Shown one piece after another: positions 11,897 to 20,105 of a DNA stretch of 64,000 nt. Within the stretch, counting starts at the first letter, position 1; the number at the start of each line of letters is the position of its first letter. The stretch is from Alopecurus myosuroides (lineage: Eukaryota; Streptophyta; Magnoliopsida; Poales; Poaceae), in NCBI GenBank assembly GCA_028641055.1, contig CM054060.1, positions 299,339,835 to 299,403,834 on the forward strand, written 5' to 3'. The translations under genes were made by a program, and so were the position numbers. Under the pieces are notes generated by a model. The model ran no database searches. It worked only from the letters and a program-made list of their open reading frames with translations, and was not told where the DNA came from.

Positions 11897-13557
11897 GAGA
11901 GCTTTTACTCTCTTCTCCCTTTCTTACTGCCTTGCACACACACGAGCTGGTGTGATCGAGAGAGCGGCAGCATAAGAGAGTGAAAGAGAGCGACGGTATG
12001 CGTGCCTAAGAGAGTGTGAGAGCAGCAGCTGGTGCTGTGAGAGTGAGAGAGGCAGTATGCATGCAGTGAGAGAGCTGCTGCATATAAATAGGCAAGAGTG
12101 AGCTGGTGAGCTGCATGCGTGCGAGCAGTTTAGTGCGCAATCGGTGAACTCTACTGTACGCGTGGAAATTTGGGCAATTAACGAACTGTGCGCATAAAAA
12201 ATCGCTCCTCCCAATCAGCGCCGTCTGTCGGAAAGGAAAATGCGACTGCGAATCCTCACCAGTGCGCGAACAGCGCACTCGCTCGAACGAATCTCACGCG
12301 TGGGCGTCTAAAAATTAGCGCGCGTTGTCCTCACCCGGCCTCAAAATCAGCGCGGGTTGTCCTCACCCGGCCTCAAAATCGGCGTTGCGTCGCTTTTCTA
12401 TCCCTTAATCGGCGCTGCGTCGCTTTTCTATCCCTTAGAATCCGTGCGCGTACAGAGCTGTCGGTTGGCCGGGGTCACCGCGCGAGAGGACGTGCCGCCT
12501 GCGCCAGAGGCGGCAGGGCACCAGAATTTCCGTTCCGTCGCCCGCCTGCGACGTGCTGCCTGGCCCGTGGCGGCAGGGCCTGCCGCCTCCGACCGTGGCG
12601 GCATGTGCCACGTGTCGGCTGGCTGGCCTGCCGCCACGGTATTTTTGCCAATTGCACTCACATGTGGTCCTTTTTGCCAAATCGTTTTTTGAAGTGGTCT
12701 CTATTGTCAAAATTTCCACGGTAAGCATCAATTCCATGCTTAATTCAACAATCCATCCGTCACAAGCTGATGGACAATAAGTATTTTAAAAGTTGAAAGG
12801 TTTGCCCCTATCTTTGCTGCACTAACATAGCAAATTATATTTCACGATAGTGCTGCTATAATTAGGAAAATTAAGTAAGCTTTTCTTTTTTAAAATTTCA
12901 TTGCAGACACTCTGTTTGATTCGCAAAAAACAGAAAAAGACGTACATAAAAAATTATGCTAATAGATTTCAATCAACTAAAATTAGAGCACTTAACATTT
13001 TAGTACTTACACAACATTTAACGTGTTTATTAGCATATTTTCATCCACCGGGCTGGCCTTATATTCTTGTTCTCCATCCTCCACCATGCATATTTACTGG
13101 GGAACAAGAATAAGGCAGTTGATTTCCATGGACATTTTGAAAGAAGGTAAAAGAGTAAAGAGGACTGAATCTAGCAGCAAATAGCTACACGATTTTCTGT
13201 TCCTTATCACGGTCCCCAACCATGACATGATCTTAGACACGAGTTCAGCCATGGGTTCACTGTCTGTATTTACTGGATATGGAATTCAGCCAGGGGTTCA
13301 CTGGCCATATGATAATTCAGCACAGTATCATGCAATCTACTGCAATCCAGGCTAGCGACTAGCAAATTTATATCACTGTCAGACAAAAGGTGCTGCTGTT
13401 AGTAACACTAAGATTAACAATTTAAGTCTGATTTGTTTAGGGTGCGCAAGGTCACCTACTAAAACTGGTGAGACATGTTTTTCCTCGGTACGTGCAAGAA
13501 CTGTTTTACCATCCGCAAGTGCTCATCCGGGTGACAAAGTTTCCTTTCAATTTGGTT
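11897..13557. other. Unassigned intergenic sequence beside the CACTA end
   Basis: No gene is supported. 11897-12130 is rich in GAGAG/AGAGTG runs. 12440-12720 is GC-rich with repeated GGCGGCAGG and GCCGCC blocks, giving several long but unconvincing frames on both strands. 13060-13117 holds a short inverted repeat (CTTATATTCTTGTTCTCC against GGGGAACAAGAATAAG). A short direct repeat around TTCAGCCA(T/G)GGGTTCACTG lies at about 13245 and 13286. 13440-13557 is the 3' flank of the U2 gene. Confidence 0.5.
12312..12440. repeat. Two adjacent tandem duplications (about 30-bp units)
   Basis: GTTGTCCTCACCCGGCCTC followed by AAAATC occurs twice in a row (from about 12325 and 12356). It is then directly followed by two copies of a unit containing TGCGTCGCTTTTCTATCCCTTA (from about 12384 and 12414). 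Confidence 0.7.
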
Positions 13558-13734
13558 GGGGTGCGCCACACCCGGGCAGTAGTGCAACGCCCGGGGAACA
13601 CCTGAGGACCCCAGACGCAAGCCACTGTGGTGGGCCCTCCCCACAAAAATTAAATTTAATATCGTTGTGGGCACTTGGCCCACATATCAGATATTAAACT
13701 GATAAGAACAGATACTACACTTGATCTTAGCCAA
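13558..13734 (-). ncRNA. U2: U2 snRNA, nucleotides 23 to the 3' end
   Basis: The minus strand from 13729 reads TAAGATCAAGTGTAGTATC, then TGTTCTTATCAGTTTAATATC and TGATATGTGGGCC: the branch-site-recognition region (GTAGTA) and stem-loop II of plant U2. Further on are ATATTAAATTTAATTTTTG (the Sm-site region) and a terminal stem (CCCGGGCGTTGCAC, then TGCCCGGGTGTGG) ending near 13558. With the 22 nucleotides preserved at 16430-16451 the total is about 194 nt, the expected plant U2 size. The body shows no obvious decay; the gene is broken only by the Copia insertion. Bases 13730-13734 (GCCAA) are the target duplication, which repeats the last bases of the 5' piece. Confidence 0.92.
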
Positions 13735-14215
13735 TGTTACAAATCGTAGGCGCACAATCGATCTACCGAGTACCAAGCAATCACAGCATGATGACGACAC
13801 CCAGATTTGTTAACGCAGTTCGGCGAACTCGCCTACATCTGCGGGACATGACTACGGGCGCACCTCCCCATTGATACCGCTGCACTGGCCGCCTTGGTCG
13901 CCGGCACAAGCCGCCGGCTCCCCTTGCGCGCCTGCTGCTATCAAGTCGTCATCGACGACAAGCCCGCCGAGGCAATACAGACGCACCAGATCTCAACGCC
14001 ACGCCGGTCCGGCCGCCCCTGCCACGGGCGCCGAACCGTCCCCTCGTGATCTTGTGTCTAGCCTACCAGCTTTCGTCGTGTCTATTTGGGCTACTCCCGG
14101 CGCCATTATATATTAGGCCAGGTTACACGTGTCCGACTCAAACACCTAACCTTCCGTTTAATTACAAGTCCTAGCGTAGCCCTACTCGTACACATATTCG
14201 ACATATATTCCAACA
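13735..14215 (-). repeat. 3' LTR of the Copia-type element
   Basis: 481 bp, about 98% identical to the 5' LTR, preceded on the element strand by the PPT and followed by the GCCAA target duplication inside U2. Confidence 0.93.
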
Positions 14216-14226
14216 AACTCCACCTT
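14216..14226 (-). promoter_or_regulatory. Polypurine tract of the Copia-type element
   Basis: Minus-strand AAGGTGGAGTT directly before the 3' LTR TGTTGG, the usual Copia arrangement. Confidence 0.75.
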
Positions 14227-15934
14227 GGCGAATATACCCTTCGCCATCTTGAATCCGTCATGCCGAATCTTTGTATACCTGGACTTGAACCATTAATCAT
14301 GAGCTCAGCTGCTACTCCCTTGACTCCATATGACTCCACCTGCAACCGTACTTCCTTTCTTGTTTCACCACAGTCAATGCTCCCACGAAAATTAAGTTCT
14401 TCTTCACTCTTGCCTTGTGCTCCCAACTCTCCGGAGTATCCGTCCACCGCCATCACACAACGATCATAAAGTCACCATATCGACAACGTCGTTGCATCGT
14501 CACCTTGGTAGCCTCGTCCTTGATCCATGTGAAAGTGAACAACTCACATATTAGGTGTCACAAATAAGAGTTACCTGAACTTATCATTCTCGCTATTGTT
14601 GACTGCATCTCTGAAACCTTGAAGAAATTTCGCCGTTGCCTTAAGTCATCTCCAGTCAAATTCACAACTGTCTCATCACCGCTTTCGCAGATTCTCCATG
14701 GCCAACACTCATCCATCTCCATGGTCTTGATAGATAGTTACCATCATGAATCCGTTACTCGCCAACACTGCTTCAGCACCCCTTACACTCATGTCGGATC
14801 ATATGTCTGACCGCCAGTGCCTGGTCTGTCACTGTGTCCCGTGCTTACCGCACGCCTCGCCGCTATTACCGCGTCGAGCATCCGCAATATTGGCCAAGAT
14901 CTCAAGGGTCGCTAACCCACACCATCTCAGGCCCCACTGCAGATAACCATCGGTCATATCCGACCAATACCGAGTTCCACGCATCTCTCGAACCCTGACG
15001 TCCAGTCCGACCAACGTGCTTCTCGCCTTCCCACTGACTAGGTTTCGACTCTCCGCGCTTACGCCGTAGCCCCTCCATCAGCTGAGTGGAACCGTTAGAC
15101 TCCAGCTCCACTTTCAACATGACTCCATGGTAGATGATCAGTCCACCCCGCGCCCCGTCGACCTCAAGATCTCATGCGTACGCCATCTTGAACCAACCCC
15201 GCGCCATTGCATGTTGAAGCACGCACCCCTCAGGCATGCGTCACGTGTTTCCACGCCACAGAATCCGGACACCATCAGCCGTCACGCTCCTACGTCGTCA
15301 TCGCCGATCTTCACCGTATTCTGTCCCGTCAGACTGTCCAGTCCAACCCAGCCGAAACGCATCTGACTGCAACCATGCTCCACATTGCGCCTAGTACACC
15401 CGGCAAACTACCGTGCACCGTCCAGCGCACGTATATACATGATCGAATTGTTTCTGCTGAAATCGATTTGCTTCGGCACGTTCCCTGGCCTGTCCTGCCT
15501 AGTGCTTTTAACACGTTGAGGCGGAATCCGACACGAGCACGAGAAGCGTTTCCTCCTAGGACTGGGTCCTATTTTGTTTCCAACCAAATCCTGTCGATTG
15601 ATCCTTTCCATTGTGAGCTGGCTTTCGTAAGCACTCCGGCCAAGCAAAGTACTGATGGTTGTGGCCCTAGCTAGTCTGCTGCTTTGTTTCCAAAAGCTGG
15701 GCACTCACGTGAGGGCCCCTGGCCAGCTGCACACGACACCCCACATGCACGTCACGCACAACAGCTCCACATGCACACTTCCGCGTTGCCGTCCGCACGT
15801 ACATTGCCACCGCCGCGTACTAGCCTCATCACGGTTTTCTTGGATCCAATTTCGTAACATGCAACCGCCTGGGAAAAATTCTGACATATTTTTCCATACT
15901 CCTCGAGATCAACAAACCAGCGTCTCCGAACCTC
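14227..15934 (-). other. Internal region of the Copia-type element, no coding domain seen
   Basis: About 1.7 kb between PPT and PBS. It holds only short frames (up to about 155 codons, on the plus strand) with no recognisable gag, protease, integrase, RT or RNase H motif in any frame. Base composition is even. It may derive from a deleted parent or captured sequence; I cannot tell which. Confidence 0.6.
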
Positions 15935-15946
15935 GCTCTGATACCA
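15935..15946 (-). promoter_or_regulatory. PBS of the Copia-type element
   Basis: Minus-strand TGGTATCAGAGC, two bases (AG) after the 5' LTR, complementary to initiator-Met tRNA. It fixes the element's orientation. Confidence 0.9.
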
Positions 15947-15948
15947 CT

Positions 15949-16429
15949 TGTTACAAATCGTAGGCGCACAATCGATCTACCGAGTACCAAGCAAACACAG
16001 CACGATGGCAACACCGAGATTTGTTAACGCAGTTCGGCGAACTCGCCTACATCTGCGGGGCATGACTACGGGCGCACCTCCCCATTGATACCGCTGCACT
16101 GGCCGCCTTGGTCGCCGACACAAGCCGCCGGCTCCCCTTGCGCGCCTGCTGCTATCAAGTCGTCATCGACGACAAGCCCGCCGAGGCAATACAGACGCAC
16201 CAGATCTCAACGCCACGCCGGTCCGGCCGCCCCTGCCACGGGCGCCGGACCGTCCCCTCGTGATCTTGTGTCTAGCCTACCAGCTTTCGTCGTGTCTATT
16301 TGGGCTACTCCCGGCGCCTTTATATATTAGGCCAGGTTACACGTGTCTGACTCAAACACCTAACCTTCCGTTTAATTACAAGTCCTAGCGTAGCCCTACT
16401 CGTACACATATTCGACATATATTCCAACA
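15949..16429 (-). repeat. 5' LTR of the Copia-type element
   Basis: 481 bp with TG/CA ends, nearly identical to 13735-14215. On the minus strand it reads TGTTGGAATATATGTCG at its start. It lies directly against the U2 5' fragment. Confidence 0.93.
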
Positions 16430-16451
16430 GCCAAAAGGCCGAGAAAGGTAT
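16430..16451 (-). ncRNA. U2: U2 snRNA, first 22 nucleotides (separated by insertion)
   Basis: The minus strand from 16451 reads ATACCTTTCTCGGCCTTTTG plus GC, the invariant start of U2 snRNA. A 2695-bp Copia-type element then interrupts it, and the sequence continues at 13729. Transcription from the promoter upstream would run into the retrotransposon LTR, so mature U2 from this locus is not expected. Confidence 0.9.
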
Positions 16452-16478
16452 GATTTGCTATGCTGCCCTCTGGCTCTA

Positions 16479-16530
16479 CTTATACACTCTTCAACCGCCT
16501 CTCCTCTCCCCGGGAGCATGGTGGTACTAA
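16479..16530 (-). promoter_or_regulatory. U2 snRNA promoter: TATA and weak USE-like site
   Basis: Minus-strand TATAAG lies at 16484-16479, about 28-33 bases before the U2 start, as in plant Pol II snRNA genes. GTACCACCATG at about 16529-16519 matches the upstream sequence element RTCCCACATCG only in part. Four RGCCCR-type motifs (GGCCCG near 16623, AGCCCA near 16642, 16662 and 16677) resemble monocot-specific promoter elements, but are found on the plus strand. Confidence 0.5.
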
Positions 16531-16534
16531 AGGA

Positions 16535-17126
16535 ACGAGTACCAGCAGGGGACTAAACGATTGATTAGCATACTTGCCTCTGTCTCCTTTTCCTGTCGTC
16601 TGCGAAGGCTTCAAGGATACAGCGGCCCGTACGCCAGGACAGCCCAATGAAACGATAGCAGCCCAAATGCTTCGACAGCCCAATAGGTTCATAACATTCC
16701 CTAAAAAAATGTTCATAACACTCACGATCCTTAAGTTCATATCGCTCATGAAATTCATAATTAGTACTGCAACAATAGCAACGAGATGAAAGTGTTGGCA
16801 CAGAGTGTACTTCGGCAAGTACATGTCAGTTCAGTTTAACGTGTCAAAACTCACAAGGAAACAGAGTGCCAGGGCTGCCAGCTACTTGAATTTTTCTCTG
16901 TACAGAAGACACATGTGATGATTTCCCAGAAATGTGATGAATACGCGCACATGTACAGCTTCTACTTTGCCTTCAGACTGAACCCCTAAGAGAGCCCAGG
17001 TGTGACATGAGAACAGAGCAAAGTGACCAGCATTGATAGATGAACACTAGGAAGGATTTCCCTTAATTTGGAGGCGGATGAACTCGTCTCCAAGGACCGA
17101 AGCCCTCAGCGGTAGCTGCACCAGGG
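16535..17126. other. Upstream flank of U2, unassigned
   Basis: Apart from the possible upstream promoter motifs listed with the U2 promoter (to about 16690), nothing is recognised. Frames are short and overlap on both strands. Confidence 0.4.
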
Positions 17127-17905
17127 ATGCCACAGAATTTCAACGTCCTGCTGATTCAGTTGCATCGACTGGGCTCGTGCGGGCGGGGCCGGTCGCCTCC
17201 ATGGCGCGGGGTGGATGTGGTGGCGCCTTCGCGTCATGGTGGCGAGGGAGTGTCCAAGAAGAAGAAAAGGAACAAGAAGAAGAAGAAGGCTTTCGTCGTG
17301 GTTCCCATGGCACCACCGGATGTTGGTGCTTCGGGCGTCGTCGCGCCCGGGCTACCGATCTAGGCGGGGTTGGCGGCTTGTGGTTGCGCGTGCCAGGGGT
17401 CCCTTCGGCTCCTTGGCCAGGGGATCGACGCCGGATTCTTCTACATTGATATGGGCGGCGTCGAGTTGGCGGCGCCGGAGCATATGGCCATTATCTCGGT
17501 GTTGCCTTCTCATGACGTGGAGCACTCGTTTATGATCACAGGCGAGTCCATCAGGGATGAGATTGTCCGCCTGGACAGGAACGCGCCGTGGGAGGTGCGG
17601 GAGGTGTCCGCGACGGAGTTTGCGGTTGCATTCCCGTCCCTTGCGCTCCTTAACGCCGTGTCCTGGGCGGCGACGACGACTCTCCATGTGCACAACATGA
17701 AGGTGTCCATCAAGAAGTCTGACTATGATCCTGACACGGCTGTGACTCTCTCTTCTGCGTGGATCAGGATCCATGGGATCCCGAGTGAGGCGAGGACGGC
17801 CGCGTTTGTGATGACGATTGATGGTGCAGGTCTTGCATTCGTTGGGAAACCCCAAGAGGAGGGTATGATGAGCACAACATCAGTTTTTCCTCAGAAAGAA
17901 ACCAA
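17127..17905 (+). pseudogene. DUF4283-like fragment (LINE ORF1 or gag-like)
   Basis: A plus-strand segment begins with a Lys-rich stretch (KKKKRNKKKKKAF, frame from 17127) ending at 17363. After a frame change, 17370-17900 encodes EHMAIISVLPSHDVEHSFM, then REVSATEFAVAFPSLALLNA, TTTLHVHNMKVSIKK, AWIRIHGIPSEARTAAFVM and GAGLAFVGKP. This matches the pattern of the DUF4283 domain found in plant LINE ORF1 and related zinc-knuckle proteins (family recognition by eye). No zinc knuckle or RT follows, so it is a fragment. The open frame runs on to 18023 through sequence that looks like a DNA-transposon terminus. Confidence 0.6.
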
Positions 17906-17934
17906 GATTAAATCGACCAGTAGGAGAAAGCAGT

Positions 17935-18340
17935 GGCGGATCCAAGGAGGCGAGCGGGGGCCAGGCCCCCCATGGTTCGGCCCCCCTCAACGATGTCTAG
18001 CAGTGGCCAGTAGAGTTGTATAATCTTTTTAGTCTAAGTATATACTCTTGCAATTAGCCTAATCACTAATCATGCCTAGGCCAACGTTCAAGTGCTTGAA
18101 CGGGCCAAGCCCAATGGCAATAAGCCAAGATTGAAGGCACGACGTGCAGTAAATAATGGATTTGGGCTTCATGTTTGACTCGGCTTCCGCGCTGCACTTT
18201 CTGCTCCATCCATACTTGGTCTCTGCGGCTGTCCTCCCGCATAGTTCCTGATTGGATCTGCCGCCGTCCAGACCTTCCTGTCGCCCCGACGCTAGGACAC
18301 GGTCGTGTAGGCTTCCGTCACTAGGCAAGATGCGATGGTT
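17935..18340. other. Unassigned, possible DNA-transposon terminus
   Basis: CAGTGGCGGATCC followed by GGGGGCCAGGCCCCCC resembles the CAGTGGCGGA-type ends common among grass DNA transposons, but I find no matching opposite end or target duplication. The rest to 18340 shows no gene. Confidence 0.3.
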
Positions 18341-20105
18341 CCGGTGGCTTCAATGATTATTTCAATGGCACATTAAACACTCTCAGCTATTTGAGACAAG
18401 TCATTCTACAACATCTAACATGACATGAAAAATTCTAGTCATAGTCTATACAAGCTTCTTTTTGCACCATTATAAATTCTACCACATGCAACACTTTCTT
18501 TTTCAAACAAGCACCAACAAATATTTGTTTTCACAAAAACTCTCCAAAAGATAAATAAATTGAGCAAGAGAGTACTAACATAACTATAGTAAAACTAACA
18601 GCTCTGAATAAGAGATGCATGAAAACAGGAGCTAACAAAATTGCGACAACTAGAAGAAAAACTAAGAATTTGAGCATAACGAGTATTCTACGAAAAAAGC
18701 GGAGCGTGTCTCTCTCCCGGACAAGAATGCTAGCTTCCAATGATATTTATTGCAGCAAAGAAAACAAAACAAAACAAAAAGAAAAATAAAAGACGCTCCA
18801 AGTAAAATTGATATGATGTGACCGAGTAAAAATATAGTTTCACTAGAAGTGTGTTGATTAAGAAGGGGATGCCTTGGGCATCCCCAAGTTTAGACTCTTG
18901 AGTCTTCCTAGAATTTGCTGGGATGAACCACGGGGGCATCCTCAAGGTTTGTCTTTGCACTTTTCTTGATCACATTATATTCACCCTCTTCTCTTGACCC
19001 TTGAAAATTTGCTTCACACCACACTCAAAGTAATTCGCATTAGAGGGCTAGTGCACAATAAAAAATTCATGGGTTCTGCATGGGCACAAGTGATATTGAT
19101 AATTTTAAACATTAGATACAGCCACTGATGTTTCATGAACCAAAGAAATCCACTTGACATAGTAAAAGAGCAAATGGAAGAAAATGGCAGAATCTGTCAA
19201 AATCAGAACAATCTGTAATGACGAAAAAATTTCAGAGCACGTAAGTTGCTCAAATAGAAAAACATAACGAATGAAAAAGTTTCAGAATTAGCTGAGGAAT
19301 ATGCACAAAAAGTTTCTGGTCATTTTGATCTTTCTGTGAATTATACGATTTTTTCACAGTAGACAGCAGAAATATGTTTTCTGCGCAGAAATCCAAAACT
19401 AACACCAACTTTCGCTAGAAACTTTACTTGGCACAACTAATACATGAAAATAAATATACAAAGGAATTGCTAAAGAAGTATACAACACCTTGACTCAAAG
19501 AAAAAAATATAAAAACAAAGCAAAAGTAAAACCATAGGTTATCTCCCAATAAGTGTTTTTTAATGCCTTTTAGCTAGGCATAAGAAGAGAAAATCAAGTA
19601 TTTTCAAGTGAAGATGCATCCAAATTGTATCTTGTTCGAATAATAGAATAAAAAAGCAATTTCATTCTCTTCCTAGGAAAGTCTTATGTACCTTTCTTGA
19701 GTGGGAATTGATATTTAATATTCCTCTCTTTCATATCAATAACAGCACCGACGGTTCTAAGAAAAGGTCTTCCCAAAACAATATGACAAGAAGCATTGCA
19801 TTAAATATTCATAACAACAAAATCAACGACGACCAGGATATTATTAACCATAATAAGAACATCATCAACTCCCCCCAAAGTTTTCTTTCTAACATTATGA
19901 GCAAGACGAATGTCCAAATAACAGTGTTCTAATGGTGGTAAATCAAGCATATCATAAAATTTCTTAGGCATAACAGAGATACTAGCACCAAGATCACATA
20001 GATCATTACAATAAAAATCTTTCACCTTCATTTTAATGATGGGATCCCATTCATCTTGCAGTAACTCGTCGAGAATGAAAGTTACCTCTTTGGCCTTTCT
20101 CCTCC
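18340..20105 (-). mobile_element. Athila-like Ty3/gypsy remnant
   Basis: The minus strand carries a protease segment (20090-19800), then LGRPFLRTVGAVIDMKE and KYQFPLKK (about 19790-19690), then about 1.3 kb of AT-rich non-coding sequence including GGGGATGCCCAAGGC (about 18880). In Athila-type elements of Triticeae such sequence lies between pol and the 3' LTR. RT, RNase H and integrase are missing, so either a large internal deletion or a non-autonomous family explains it. No LTR was found at either end. The right edge (about 20105) is where a different decayed retroelement gene begins, so one was inserted in or joined to the other. Confidence 0.65.
19686..20100 (-). pseudogene. Athila-type protease region
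   Basis: The minus strand encodes KEVTFILDELLQDEWDPI, CNDLCDLGASISVMPKK, DMLDLPPLEHCYLDIRLA and VDDVLIMVNNILVVVDF. The DLGAS box corresponds to the protease active site of Athila-type polyproteins. A frame break follows near VMNI, and the later LGRPFLRTVGAVIDM block is in another frame. No RT follows. Confidence 0.65.

Larger units (their letters stand above)
13735..16429 (-). mobile_element. Non-autonomous Copia-type LTR retrotransposon in the U2 gene
   Basis: A complete 2695-bp element on the minus strand with two 481-bp LTRs (TGTTGG...TAACA on the minus strand), a 5-bp target duplication GCCAA (13730-13734 and 16430-16434), a PBS for initiator-Met tRNA next to the 5' LTR and a purine-rich tract AAGGTGGAGTT next to the 3' LTR. 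TGTTGG ends and this PPT are typical of Copia. The 1.73 kb internal part has no gag, integrase or RT that I can recognise, so mobility would depend on proteins from another element. The LTRs differ at about 10 of 481 sites by eye (about 2%), which at the commonly used grass rate (1.3e-8 per site per year) gives roughly 0.8 million years. Confidence 0.93.

Noticed and set aside
12188..12737. Overlapping frames of 75-178 codons on both strands
   Set aside because: GC-rich composition with tandem repeats makes long frames by chance; no domain, and opposite strands are equally open.
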